NCBI RefSeq assembly: GCF_945605565.1
Contig: NZ_OX216966.1
Location: forward strand, 62,001 to 126,000
Length of the DNA stretch: 64,000 nt
From: Paenibacillus dendritiformis
GTDB lineage: Bacteria; Bacillota; Bacilli; Paenibacillales; Paenibacillaceae
Direction: 5' to 3'
In this document: positions 34,666 through 43,605 of the stretch, one piece after another
Layout: each line of letters starts with the position of its first letter
Position numbering within the stretch: the stretch's first letter is position 1
The notes under the pieces: model-generated
Seen by the model: only the letters and a program-made list of their open reading frames with translations
Told to the model about the DNA's origin: nothing
The model's database searches: none
Position numbers and translations under genes: made by a program

Positions 34666-35184
34666 CTATGCACGCGTATCCATCATGCCGGGTCTGCTAT
34701 ATTGAGGAGCAGCTTGCTCCGGACGGCGGTACAGCATGTCTTGATCGGAATAATCTATATGCAAATTAAGCTGATATTCGATAAAATGAATGGACTGCTG
34801 AATGAGCGTCTGGTTATGGTCATTGATGAACTTCAACTGTTCCAGGACCGTCCGGATACGTTCTTGGACGGCGAGCATCTCTTGCCGCTCATTAGCTTCG
34901 AAAATCAACTTTGTAATCTCGGTCACCGTAAGCTTCAACTGCGATTTAATCCCCTTCGACTGCAGGAACGACTGCACCGCCTCTTCCCGCTCCTGTTCCA
35001 GGGAAGCAAGCTGCTTCAAGCATTTCGATTCCTGTTGGGACAGCTTGACCAGGTTATCGATGTCATTCTGAATAATCACCTGAGTCTTGGCTTCCCCGAT
35101 ACGGACGAGCTCTGAATAGATATCCTCCATGCGGCTCAATAATTCCACAATTGGCGCTGCGCTCACATTCGTTCCTCCGCTCAT
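34666..35184 (-). CDS. flgN: FlgN-like flagellar chaperone
   Basis: 172 residues, a long helical protein (IVELLSRMEDIYSELVRIGEAKT, RTVLEQLKFINDHNQTLIQQSIHFIEY), as expected for FlgN, the chaperone for FlgK/FlgL. Its start overlaps the flgM stop by 4 nt and it precedes flgK by 28 nt. Confidence 0.9.
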   Translation of the reverse strand: MSGGTNVSAAPIVELLSRMEDIYSELVRIGEAKTQVIIQNDIDNLVKLSQQESKCLKQLASLEQEREEAVQSFLQSKGIKSQLKLTVTEITKLIFEANERQEMLAVQERIRTVLEQLKFINDHNQTLIQQSIHFIEYQLNLHIDYSDQDMLYRRPEQAAPQYSRPGMMDTRA

Positions 35185-35456
35185 TCAGTTTCTTTGCGAA
35201 ACAGGGGAAGCAGCTTCTCCGCAATCTTGTCGGCAGCGACATGATACGTCCCTGTCTGTACGGCCTGCTTCAGTTCGGCAATGCGCTCCTGGCGGGCCGG
35301 ATTGTTTACCCGGTTTTGCGCGTCCAGCATTTCCTTCGCTTCGGTCGATATCGTCAGTTCATCCTTGCGGGATGATTTCTGAGAGATTCTCTCGGCCGAC
35401 TGCTGCTTCTGATAATATTGGATCGCTCCGACGCGCTGCGTTTCATTAATCTTCAT
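35181..35456 (-). CDS. flgM: Anti-sigma-28 factor FlgM
   Basis: About 91 residues. Holds sigma-D inactive until it is secreted through the finished hook. The start MKINETQRVGAIQYYQK and C-terminus ELKQAVQTGTYHVAADKIAEKLL are FlgM-like. ATG at 35456 follows CGAGGTG; a GTG at 35474 is also in frame. It implies that a sigma-D gene lies elsewhere. Confidence 0.93.
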   Translation of the reverse strand: MKINETQRVGAIQYYQKQQSAERISQKSSRKDELTISTEAKEMLDAQNRVNNPARQERIAELKQAVQTGTYHVAADKIAEKLLPLFRKETE

Positions 35457-35563
35457 CATTACACCTCGTTTCACACGGCAGACGGCCGTTCATCCGGCTC
35501 GCATCCCGTCCTCGTTCCAACTTGTTACCTTCTATTCTAAGGCATATCCGTATACATAGACAA

Positions 35564-35593
35564 AACCGATAACCTTTACTAAGATTATCGGTT
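35564..35593 (-). terminator. Hairpin after yvyF
   Basis: AACCGATAA / TTATCGGTT 9-bp stem with a 12-nt loop and a TTTGTC tail on the minus strand, about 50 nt after the yvyF stop. Confidence 0.55.
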
Positions 35594-35642
35594 CCGTGTC
35601 AAGGAAAATTTAGTTCTTGTCAAAAGAAGTTCATGCCGCGGG

Positions 35643-36053
35643 CTATTTGTCGCGGGACGGTTCAAAAGCCTGGTACGCCCTCGTTCCGGAAGCCGATTCA
35701 CCCTTGTCCGGTTCCTTCGCAATGCCCGCTTCCTGTATTTGTCGAACCAGCCTGTTCCGGCATGACTCGCACATATGCCCTTCCCGAATAGGGTTGCCGC
35801 ACACTTCACAATCATATGTCAAATTCGGAGCCTGGTATATTGAAATGCGTCCTTCACGGATGAACTGCGTAATCTGGCGCGGACTGACCTTCGTCTCTTC
35901 GCTTAGCTCATGCATCGTAGCATGCCTCTTCTCGCGCAAAAAGGCCACGCACCGTTCATACTCCTGTTCAATCTCCTTCAGACATGCAGGGCAGATGTCC
36001 CTGAATGCCTTGGCGAACAGCCTGCCGCAGCGCGGACAATTGCTCAATTCCAT
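35643..36053 (-). CDS. yvyF: YvyF-type zinc-ribbon flagellar operon protein
   Basis: 136 residues. Two zinc-ribbon halves: CPRCGRLF with CPACLKE near the N-terminus, and CEVCGNP with CESCRNRL in the middle, flanking a helix-turn-helix-like segment (MHELSEETKVSPRQITQFIR). Family members lie in flagellar operons between comFC and flgM. The function is unknown; a regulatory role is suggested by the DNA-binding-like helix. Its start is close to the ComFC side with a repeat in between. Confidence 0.9.
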   Translation of the reverse strand: MELSNCPRCGRLFAKAFRDICPACLKEIEQEYERCVAFLREKRHATMHELSEETKVSPRQITQFIREGRISIYQAPNLTYDCEVCGNPIREGHMCESCRNRLVRQIQEAGIAKEPDKGESASGTRAYQAFEPSRDK

Positions 36054-36134
36054 CTTCTCGCCCCCTTATATGCCGTTGTATTCATCATAACTTATTCATC
36101 GACAGAAAACGAGAGGATTTTTACTAAAAAATGC

Positions 36135-36194
36135 GTGTTCAAAAGGGGAGAATCCAGCACCACATGCCGTGATCAAATTAGCCTTTTGAACAAC
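36135..36194 (+). repeat. Intergenic palindromic repeat, copy C (deletion derivative)
   Basis: About 60 bp with GTTCAAAAGG / CCTTTTGAAC ends. Inside are the CAGCACC and CGTGATCAAA blocks that belong to the two ends of copy A, with the centre missing. The flanks (CGT before, AACCTTT after) also match copy A. Confidence 0.7.
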
Positions 36195-36203
36195 CTTTAA
36201 CAT

Positions 36204-37151
36204 TCAGGCTCTCGCCCACGTATAGCTGGCTATCTTCAACGGGATAGAGAAGGCGTCGTTCAGCCGTGAAAGCTGACGGGCACAAGCGCGGAGCGTGCTG
36301 CCTGTCGTATACACGTCATCAATGATGAGAATGCGGATATGCTCCCGCCGCTTGATCATTCCGACCGAAGCTGAGGATAGCGCACGGGCCGCCTCTGCCG
36401 GCGCATGCCTGTTCAACGCGAAAGCTTCGGCTGCACTCCGCTCCCGCCCCCTACGCTCCTGCTTGCTCTGCTTCTCCCCATCCTGCTTCCGGTCAAGCAA
36501 AGCCACGACCGGACGGCTCCAAGCCTGTCCCAGCAGACGGGCCAACCGTTCCGCCTGATTGAAGCCGCGCACCTGCAGCCGGGCAGCCGTCGACGGCACA
36601 TAAGTGACGAGGTCGGGCAATACCTCTTCCAATGGAGTTCCCCACAACCACTTCCTCAGCTTGCGTACTGGTTGGAAAGCAACCCAATTGGGCACTGCTT
36701 CCTGATTCTCCGCAGAATAGACGGAACGGAACAGCATCGAGTAAGATGACAGCATCATAGCGGCCATGACCGACTCGTACCGGATATTTCCCCGGAACTT
36801 ATATTCCGCCAGCCATTGCTTCATCGCTTCATTATACTGGACTACGCTCCGATTGGCGGCCAAGCCGTGAGAAGCTAACGGATCGCGCGTACAGTCGGGA
36901 CAGCGAATGCCCCGGCCGCATGATATGCATCCGATCAATTGAATCCACGAAATATCTCTCAAGCATCTGCCGCACAGTTTAACAGTTAACGCTGTTTCTC
37001 TTATCTCCTTATAAAAGGCGTCCGCTGACGCACCCAGCGCCTGGCCGCATACATTACACAGAAGTGCCTGCGGCCGCAACAACCGCTGGAGCCTCCGCTC
37101 AAGCCAATGCCCCTGCGCTGCCGGTTCAGCCACTTCGCCATCTCCTTCCAC
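36204..37151 (-). CDS. comFC: ComFC family protein
   Basis: A phosphoribosyltransferase-fold protein needed for transformation, in the comF operon. 315 residues: N-terminal zinc ribbons (CNVCGQAL; CGRCLRD; CISCGRG; CPDC) and a C-terminal PRTase domain with the PRPP site ILIIDDVYTTGSTLRA and the RGFNQAERLA motif. Overlaps comFA by 26 nt. The insert between residues 225-265 (rich in Lys, Arg, Glu) is longer than usual. Confidence 0.92.
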   Translation of the reverse strand: MEGDGEVAEPAAQGHWLERRLQRLLRPQALLCNVCGQALGASADAFYKEIRETALTVKLCGRCLRDISWIQLIGCISCGRGIRCPDCTRDPLASHGLAANRSVVQYNEAMKQWLAEYKFRGNIRYESVMAAMMLSSYSMLFRSVYSAENQEAVPNWVAFQPVRKLRKWLWGTPLEEVLPDLVTYVPSTAARLQVRGFNQAERLARLLGQAWSRPVVALLDRKQDGEKQSKQERRGRERSAAEAFALNRHAPAEAARALSSASVGMIKRREHIRILIIDDVYTTGSTLRACARQLSRLNDAFSIPLKIASYTWARA

Positions 37152-39204
37152 TATAAGCGGGCAGCAAATAACCGCGCCGTCTCGCCAGCCGGTTCATCTC
37201 GCGAATCTGCCGCACCGCCCTGCGCTGTGCCCGATTCCATTGCCGGGAACCGAAGACGACCTTGCCCGCCGGATCATCCTTCGATCGGCCGGCCCGGCCC
37301 GCCATCTGGACAAGCGATGCTTCATCGAACAGCTTATCATCCGCATCGAGAATGTACACGTCGCTTTTCGGCACCGTGACGCCTCGCTCCAATATCGTCG
37401 TCGTAACCAGCATCCGAATGTCCCGCTCCCGGAAGCGGAGCACCCGATCTCCGCGCTGCGCATCCGCCGCGGAGGTCCCCTCCACCCGAATCTCCGGGAA
37501 TTGCCGCTGCAGCAGCCGCACGACACCTTCCACCTGCCGGATGCGGGTGATGAAGATGAATACCTGCGCTCCCCGGCCGACCGATTCCGCCATACGGCGA
37601 AGCAGTGCTCCAGGGAGCGACCCGCGCGCAAGACACGACGCGACGGCCGGCATCGCGACCCGTGCCGGAACCGGCAGCGGATGCCGATGATACCGCACCG
37701 GCACCCGTGCATGCCGCAGCATCCCGCGCCGTACCTGACGCTGCATCGCTTCCGGCGGTGTGGCCGACAGAAACACAAAAACGCCCCCTCGGCGACAAAC
37801 TCGCTCTGCCGCGCGATGGAGCATCGGATCATTATGATAAGGAAACGCATCCAGTTCATCAATAATAACGAGATCGAATGCCCGGTCGAACCGCAGCAAT
37901 TGATGGGTCGTCGCCAGCGTAATTCTGCCCTCTCCCCAACGCTCGGGGCTTCCGCCATACAGCGTTACGACCCGTTCGTCCGGGAAAGCCTTCTCAATCC
38001 GCGGCTTCAGCTCCAGCACCACATCCCGCCGCGGCGTCGCCACCAGCGCCCGGCCGCCATGCAGGAGCGCATCCTCGATCAGCGGAAATATCATCTCCGT
38101 CTTCCCCGCGCCGGTCACGGCCCAGAGCAGGAATGTGCCCGTCACAGCTTGTCCCCAATCGAGAGAACGTCCGCCATCTATGTCCCGCCTCACCGAAGCG
38201 ATATACCGCAGCGCATCCGTACTGGCGGCCTCTTGGGCCGGAGCCAGTCCCCATTTCGCGAGACGCGGTCCGAGATCTTCTTCTCGGGCCGCACTCCCGG
38301 ACGCTGCCGCCGGCGGGCGGGAGGAAGATCCTGCTACGATCAGCGAGCAGGATCGGATGCGTCCCAGATTCAGACAATGCGTGCAAGTCCGGCATTCCAT
38401 ACTGCCGCAGGAAGCGCAGGCAGACACCGTCATCTCCTCCGTGCTGCCACAGCGGTTGCACCGGTACACGGCAGAAGCTGTTCGCCAACGGGACATCGCC
38501 TTGCTTGCCCAGCGCTTGCCCTCTTCCTCCACCGGCATAATGCCCGCTCGCACTTCCAGCCAGCCATGGAGACATCCCAACTGAATAAACGTGTGCCTGA
38601 GCGGAATCCAACCATGCCAATCCTTATCTTCCATAAGCGATACAAGCTCTTCGTCCGAGACGAGCCTGCCCTGCAGCGCTTCAGCCAGCTGCCATGCATC
38701 CGCTTGCAGCGACGCGCGGAGCACGCCACCCGCTTCAGGCAGTCGCTCAAGAGCGGGCGCCCGCCGGGTAACTTTCTCTTCGAGCCGATACACTGCCGCG
38801 CTTTCCGCTACCCGATACGCTTCCTGCCGTCCTTCCTTCACAGACTGCGCATTTGGCTCTGCATCCGGGGCTTCCAATATCATCACCGTGAACCATTCCT
38901 CCTCCCCATGACGATCGGAATCGGTGAACAGGTACAGCAGTTCCCGGTAGCTATGCAGCGCATCACGGTAGTACTTCGTCCATCCCCGCTTCCCCCATTG
39001 GTCCATCTCCTCGCACTCGACGAAGTCCTCCAGCATCGCCAACCCGATAAATATCGGCAGGGCAGGCTGAAGCACAACCAGCTTCATCCCTCTTCGCTTC
39101 CCTCCATCCTCCGACAGCCAATAGCCTGCATCCACACGCCAGTCCAACGTCATCCCCGTATGCCATCCGCTCTCCGTTCTTACGGCGTAAACTCTTACTT
39201 GCAC
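37126..39204 (-). CDS. comFA: ComFA DNA helicase/translocase, long form
   Basis: The ATPase that pulls single-stranded DNA into the cell during transformation. About 692 residues, against roughly 460 in B. subtilis. The core has a zinc finger (CNRCGSTEEMTVSACASCGS), Walker A LLWAVTGAGKTEMIFP, the DEAD-like IDELDAFPYH, motif III FLSATPP and motifs V-VI TTTILERGVTVPKSD with MAGRAGRSKDDP. The N-terminal 250 residues are an extra region. The GTG at 39204 with AAGGAG at 8 nt is preferred, because frames starting upstream cross the terminator of the previous gene. comFB is absent. Confidence 0.9.
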   Translation of the reverse strand: MQVRVYAVRTESGWHTGMTLDWRVDAGYWLSEDGGKRRGMKLVVLQPALPIFIGLAMLEDFVECEEMDQWGKRGWTKYYRDALHSYRELLYLFTDSDRHGEEEWFTVMILEAPDAEPNAQSVKEGRQEAYRVAESAAVYRLEEKVTRRAPALERLPEAGGVLRASLQADAWQLAEALQGRLVSDEELVSLMEDKDWHGWIPLRHTFIQLGCLHGWLEVRAGIMPVEEEGKRWASKAMSRWRTASAVYRCNRCGSTEEMTVSACASCGSMECRTCTHCLNLGRIRSCSLIVAGSSSRPPAAASGSAAREEDLGPRLAKWGLAPAQEAASTDALRYIASVRRDIDGGRSLDWGQAVTGTFLLWAVTGAGKTEMIFPLIEDALLHGGRALVATPRRDVVLELKPRIEKAFPDERVVTLYGGSPERWGEGRITLATTHQLLRFDRAFDLVIIDELDAFPYHNDPMLHRAAERVCRRGGVFVFLSATPPEAMQRQVRRGMLRHARVPVRYHRHPLPVPARVAMPAVASCLARGSLPGALLRRMAESVGRGAQVFIFITRIRQVEGVVRLLQRQFPEIRVEGTSAADAQRGDRVLRFRERDIRMLVTTTILERGVTVPKSDVYILDADDKLFDEASLVQMAGRAGRSKDDPAGKVVFGSRQWNRAQRRAVRQIREMNRLARRRGYLLPAYSGRRWRSG

Positions 39205-39284
39205 CCGTTCCCTCTCCTTCCTTAATTCCACGGCGCCGTCATGTACTGTTGAAGTGGTCTCATCCTGGCAAGCATCAACAGACA

Positions 39285-39329
39285 ACAAAAAAGCACACCC
39301 CACCCGTTATCACGGGATGGCATGTGCTT
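39285..39329 (-). terminator. Terminator after YhgE/Pip gene
   Basis: AAGCACA..CC..CCCGT / ACGGG..GG..TGTGCTT with TTTTTTG. It separates the YhgE/Pip gene from comFA and argues against the upstream comFA starts. Confidence 0.9.
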
Positions 39330-39409
39330 CATGCTCAACGCCTAAATTCAATGATTTACCTAGATTGTATACGATGAAGCGGCAATTGACAACCCTAATT
39401 TGGAAATAC

Positions 39410-42400
39410 TTACAGCAGCTTGCTCTTCTTCGCCTTTTGCAAAAATTTATCGCTTGATTTATTAATCGTCTTTTTCAAGCCGACACCCAGCACGAACGCA
39501 ATCCCGATATAGATGAGCAGGATTAACATATGCTTCGTGACGACAGGCCACAGGATTCCCCCGACCGCTTCCCTCATAATCGTGATGGCATGGGTGAACG
39601 GTAAAAATGGATGCAGCTTCTGGAAGAAGGCCGGTGTCATCTGAATCGGAAATGTCCCGCCGGAGCTCGCCAGCTGGAATACGAGTAGCACGATGGATAA
39701 TGCTTTCCCGACATTCCCGAAGACGGACACAAGCGTGTATACAATCGTAACGAATATAATACTGATGTAAATCCCAAACAGGACAAACCAAAATTTATGA
39801 AGAACATAGGTTTTCAAAAGAAACATATCGCCCAACGTGACAATCGTCGCCTGCCCGACACCTAACGTGACAAACGTAAGCAGCCGGCCGAAATAAGCCT
39901 CATAGCTCTTGTACTCATGCTTATTCTCAATATCGACAATCAGCATCGAAATCAGGAGCAGTCCGCCGACCCATAGCGCCAGCGTGGTGAAGAACGGCGA
40001 CATCGCCGAACCGTAGTTAGGGATCGGGAACAGTTCATGCTCATTCAGCAGCACAGGCTCCGCGAAGAAATCACTTTCTTGCTCCGCATCACCTGTCAGC
40101 AGCTTGATGACTTCATCCAAATCGCCCGTTTCTTCAAAAGAACGAATTTTGGCGGCAATATCCCTTACCTTTCTGCTAAGTTCCGGGAACTCTCCGTTCA
40201 CTTTGTCTAATTCCGTCTCACCCAAGCGAACTTTGTCCTTCACCTCGTCCAAGGCCGATTCGATTTTCGGAATCGCCGCGAACAGTTCGTTTTCAATTTT
40301 TCGGACGAACTCCAATCCTTCTCTCGATTTTTCCATCGAACGGTGGAAAGCAGGGACGACATCCTTATCAATCGTCTCAACCGCATCATCGATGGAGGCA
40401 GCCGCATCCTTCGTCACGGAGCTAATCTGAGTAAGTGTATCCTTCGTTGGTTTATTCGCATCGCTGGCAAAATCGCTGGCCCGAATTAACGCATTCGATA
40501 CATCTTCCATTCGGCTCTCTATGTTCCGAAGCTTCGTAATCACATCCTCAATCGCGCCGTCATCTACGGATCTTTTCATGTTTTCCGCAACATCGATTAA
40601 CTTGCTTATCGCATGTTGGCCATCCTTCGTGCGCGCAGCCGCATTTCGAAGCTGATCTTCTACTTTATTAAAATCTTTGGCCAACAATTTATCCGTTAAC
40701 TTTACGACGGATATGGCGGCATCCTGCAATTTGCCTGATTTTTCGCGTGCCTCGTTAATAAGCTTCTCGATATTGCTGCGGTTCGATTTGAATCCGGGAG
40801 CAATGACATTGTCATAGCTGTCAGCCAACTGGCCGGCCATAATCTCCGCTTTGTCCAAAAACTTCCCTATCAAACTGCTCACAAGCTCCGGCACATTGTT
40901 GTTTTCAAGTTCTTTATTGATTTTATCCAGCAGCTCTTGCAAGCTTCCCGCGTTCGTTTTCATGTTATTCAACATGTCAATGAGCCATTGATAATCTGTA
41001 CCCGTTAATTTGGAGATCTCTTCTACTTTCTCAATCAGTTTATCGAGCGACCCCAAGCTGTTTTGGAGTTGGCTTGCTGCTTCGGATAGTGAGGCCGCAA
41101 TCTCCTTCCATTTGTCGGCAATGGCGCTGCCATCTGCCTGCGCAAGCTGATCCTTCGCCTTTTTGATCAGGTCTTGCACATGGGTTAATTGCTCCCGGTA
41201 TCGCTTGCCGGCCTGCTCCACATTATCCAGTGCCTTCGTCAGCGCGGGAACGATGCGATTATCCAAATCCGTTCGGAACTGTCCAATCAACTCATTGATT
41301 TTGATTGCCGTTCGCTGAATTTCCTTCAGCTTATCCACAGCAAGCTCTTTCTTGTCCGCAACGATGCGGCGAGCTTTCTCCAATTGGTTATTCAAATCTT
41401 CCAATTTGTTTTTCATATCATAGAGCGAGGAAATCATGTCATTCATGACCCCGCCAGCGGTAAGGGAATGATTGACGCCCTCTATTCTGGTGATAAGCTT
41501 CTGCAATGACCATATTCCCGCATTCACTTCATCGCTTTTTTTGCGCAGCTCCTGTTCCACGACGCGAAGATCAAGATTGGAATTAATCGCATCGGTCATC
41601 GCCGACATTTCGGACATCGTGTTTTGCAGGGCCTGAAGATCCTTTTTGACGACCGGAATGGTCTTCTCAAAGGTTTCATCTCCCTTATCCAGGAACCGTT
41701 CCACATCGGAATCAACCGCATCTTTTTTCTCTTTTTCGAAATCCTTGATTAAAGACAGGGCGGTTTCCGCTTTTTTGATAATGTCGTCCGCTTTTATTAA
41801 ATCAACCTGACCTTTCCGAATCATGCTTTCAATTTCAGGAATATTCTCTTCCAGTTTGAAAAGATTATCCTTCATTTTCAAAATCGAAGGCTTGTTCCCT
41901 TCCAGTTCCACGCCAATCTCGTTGAAAATTTCAAAGATGGCGCCGTTTGCCTCTTTCACGAAATTGCTGCGGATCGTTGACGTTACCCCCGTCGCCCCGG
42001 CTGATGTCACCTTTGGCGCGATGGCATTTACTTTTTCATTGATATAATAATCCAATTCCGCCTTCTCGGGATGACTCGATATGACCGAGGTGATTTTCTC
42101 GGAGAAATCCTCCGGAATGACGATGGCCGCATAATAATCCCCGTGGTTGACACCTTCCATCGCATCCTCTTTATCCACGAACCGCCAGCCTAATTTATCG
42201 TTCTCCTTCAACGATTCGATGACCTTCCCGCCGACATCGATGGTTTTATCCTGGACTTCGGCGCCCTTATCCAAATTCACAACGGCCACGGCGACATCCT
42301 TCGTATTGGCGTACGGATCCCAGGACGGAAGAATATTGAACCAGGCATATAAGGAAGGCAGAATAACTACCGCTAAAATGACAATGATTGCAGCCGGATT

Positions 42401-42448
42401 TTTAATAATGTTGCGAAGGTCTGTTATGTAAATTTTCAGTATATTCAT
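39410..42448 (-). CDS. YhgE/Pip family membrane protein
   Basis: 1012 residues. One N-terminal transmembrane helix (IIKNPAAIIVILAVVILPS, about 14-34), a long extracytoplasmic coiled-coil-rich region to about residue 790, and five hydrophobic segments at the C-terminus (FFTTLALWVGGLLLISML; LGVGQATIVTLGDMF; WFVLFGIYISIIFVTIVYTLV; ALSIVLLVFQLASSGG; MLILLIYIGIAFVLGVG), as in ABC-2-like YhgE/Pip proteins. Relatives include phage infection protein and type VII secretion-associated EsaA. Role in this host unknown. Its C-terminus is basic (QKAKKSKLL). Confidence 0.88.
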   Translation of the reverse strand: MNILKIYITDLRNIIKNPAAIIVILAVVILPSLYAWFNILPSWDPYANTKDVAVAVVNLDKGAEVQDKTIDVGGKVIESLKENDKLGWRFVDKEDAMEGVNHGDYYAAIVIPEDFSEKITSVISSHPEKAELDYYINEKVNAIAPKVTSAGATGVTSTIRSNFVKEANGAIFEIFNEIGVELEGNKPSILKMKDNLFKLEENIPEIESMIRKGQVDLIKADDIIKKAETALSLIKDFEKEKKDAVDSDVERFLDKGDETFEKTIPVVKKDLQALQNTMSEMSAMTDAINSNLDLRVVEQELRKKSDEVNAGIWSLQKLITRIEGVNHSLTAGGVMNDMISSLYDMKNKLEDLNNQLEKARRIVADKKELAVDKLKEIQRTAIKINELIGQFRTDLDNRIVPALTKALDNVEQAGKRYREQLTHVQDLIKKAKDQLAQADGSAIADKWKEIAASLSEAASQLQNSLGSLDKLIEKVEEISKLTGTDYQWLIDMLNNMKTNAGSLQELLDKINKELENNNVPELVSSLIGKFLDKAEIMAGQLADSYDNVIAPGFKSNRSNIEKLINEAREKSGKLQDAAISVVKLTDKLLAKDFNKVEDQLRNAAARTKDGQHAISKLIDVAENMKRSVDDGAIEDVITKLRNIESRMEDVSNALIRASDFASDANKPTKDTLTQISSVTKDAAASIDDAVETIDKDVVPAFHRSMEKSREGLEFVRKIENELFAAIPKIESALDEVKDKVRLGETELDKVNGEFPELSRKVRDIAAKIRSFEETGDLDEVIKLLTGDAEQESDFFAEPVLLNEHELFPIPNYGSAMSPFFTTLALWVGGLLLISMLIVDIENKHEYKSYEAYFGRLLTFVTLGVGQATIVTLGDMFLLKTYVLHKFWFVLFGIYISIIFVTIVYTLVSVFGNVGKALSIVLLVFQLASSGGTFPIQMTPAFFQKLHPFLPFTHAITIMREAVGGILWPVVTKHMLILLIYIGIAFVLGVGLKKTINKSSDKFLQKAKKSKLL

Positions 42449-42631
42449 CGTTCACCATACCCTGTCTTAAGCTGTTAATGTAATAAATCATTTGCTAGAT
42501 AAATATTTCGCCACTTTACAAAAAGTCTCTTAGATGCCGTCATAAAGCCAATTGCCAGCGTGAATTCATTACTCTTTTCTCACTATCAGAACCCCAGAAC
42601 TAATTTGGATATTTAGTCAGACGTTCTAGCT

Positions 42632-42660
42632 ATTATACTTGTAATAGTAGCAAACTGCAA
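42632..42660 (-). promoter_or_regulatory. Possible promoter for the YhgE/Pip gene
   Basis: TTGCAG (42660-42655), 17 nt, TATAAT (42637-42632) on the minus strand; -35 is weak. The start codon is about 180 nt downstream. Confidence 0.45.
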
Positions 42661-42725
42661 GGAACCGCCTCTAAAAATGTATTCTTCTATCCGAATACCG
42701 CTGTCTTATCACTCTCATAGAACAG

Positions 42726-42780
42726 AAAAAGATGCCTCCATGTACGCAAGCCTGCGGCAACAGGCTCACAGAAGCATCCT
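42726..42780 (-). terminator. Composite hairpin with T tract
   Basis: Outer stem GATGCTTC / GAGGCATC and inner stem AGCCTG / CAGGCT, then TTTTTCTG on the minus strand. It could terminate transcripts coming from the tRNA-like or the 42985 gene side. Confidence 0.6.
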
Positions 42781-42874
42781 CCACAATATGGCCTTCATAG
42801 TAAACAACACAACTAAGTATACTACAAAACATATCCATTTTATAGTAATCAAAATATTTGATGAATGAAAAAAT

Positions 42875-42939
42875 GACCCGGACTGGATTCGAACGCCAGC
42901 AAAGTGAAGTCAATTCAACACATTGCCTCTATCCGGGCC
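42875..42939 (-). pseudogene. tRNA-like remnant
   Basis: Minus strand: GGCCCGG at the 5' end pairs with CCGGGTC at the 3' end (7 bp, one G-T), followed by A as discriminator. A T-arm-like CTGG..TTCGAAT..CCAG is present, but with two extra bases in the loop. Total length is only 65 nt and there is no normal D-arm or anticodon stem. A degenerated or deleted tRNA gene is the simplest reading. Confidence 0.45.
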
Positions 42940-42984
42940 CAATTCTTCCTGATTGTACCGAACCATTTGCAGTACACGACTTGC

Positions 42985-43425
42985 TTAGATAGCGCTTCCA
43001 GACATAAAAGGGACCTTGCGCAGGTCCTCCGCCCGATTCAAGCGGACCACGACAAAAGCTGCTCCGGCCGGCTGGTTCGACTCCAGCTCATCCAATACCC
43101 GCTCCACTTCCTCAGGCGATACGACATCCGCATTCCAGCTTATTCCCGCTCCCCGGACCGCACGCTCTGCGATTGCCAGCGTTGCATCCGTCGATTTGCA
43201 GTCCAGCAGTGTCATATGCAGCTGACGCCCTCTTAACCAAGTATAGAAACCAAAGGCCCGTACCATCCATTCGATGTGGCGTTCATCATTCTCGCTGACG
43301 ATGACAACATGCATCCACGGCGCAGGACGAGAGCCCCGCACCAGCTTCTGCCACCCATGCGCGAGATGAACGGCCGCCACCGCTATCCCATAGCACCCGA
43401 TAATCCAACATAGCATCGCGATCAT
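42985..43425 (-). CDS. Small membrane-anchored protein, unknown
   Basis: About 146 residues. One N-terminal hydrophobic helix (MIAMLCWIIGCYGIAVAAV) is followed by a soluble domain (WMHVVIVSENDERHIEWMVRAF, LLDCKSTDATLAIAERAV, GAAFVVVRLNRAEDLRKV) that has the look of a small alpha/beta fold, resembling a trimmed glycosyltransferase-2-like domain without a DxD motif. The start at 43425 follows GGGAGGTGG; a longer frame to 43536 would run into the degU terminator. Positioned downstream of degS-degU but separated by a terminator, so probably its own unit. Confidence 0.7.
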   Translation of the reverse strand: MIAMLCWIIGCYGIAVAAVHLAHGWQKLVRGSRPAPWMHVVIVSENDERHIEWMVRAFGFYTWLRGRQLHMTLLDCKSTDATLAIAERAVRGAGISWNADVVSPEEVERVLDELESNQPAGAAFVVVRLNRAEDLRKVPFMSGSAI

Positions 43426-43507
43426 GCGGCCACCTCCCTTTGTAACAATGTATGCCGAAGGAGATGGCAGGGTGACGGACAAGAATCGTGAATCTGTAAC
43501 GACATGA

Positions 43508-43584
43508 CAAAAGGACGCACATCCAGCGCCCGGCAAGCCTTCTCGGCCTCTGTGCCGAGAAGCTTCGCTTGGAAAATGCGTCCT
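43508..43584 (-). terminator. degU terminator
   Basis: Long composite stem: AGGACGCA / TGCGTCCT outside, CTTCTCGGC / GCCGAGAAGG inside, then TTTTG on the minus strand. Confidence 0.85.
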
Positions 43585-43605
43585 CTCTATGGATTACCCC
43601 AACGA

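Larger units (their letters stand above)
42449..42873. other. Gene-free stretch, YhgE side
   Basis: Holds the YhgE promoter and a composite hairpin. Short ORFs here are not convincing. Confidence 0.55.

Noticed and set aside
35475..35560. Sigma-D promoter for flgM
   Set aside because: No TAAA-N15-GCCGATAT arrangement with correct spacing was found; only isolated partial matches.
37240..39225. 661-codon plus-strand frame opposite comFA
   Set aside because: Arg-, His- and Pro-rich antisense frame caused by high GC; comFA on the minus strand has all helicase motifs.
42671..42913. 80-codon minus-strand frame
   Set aside because: Runs through the tRNA-like sequence and the composite hairpin; no ribosome site.
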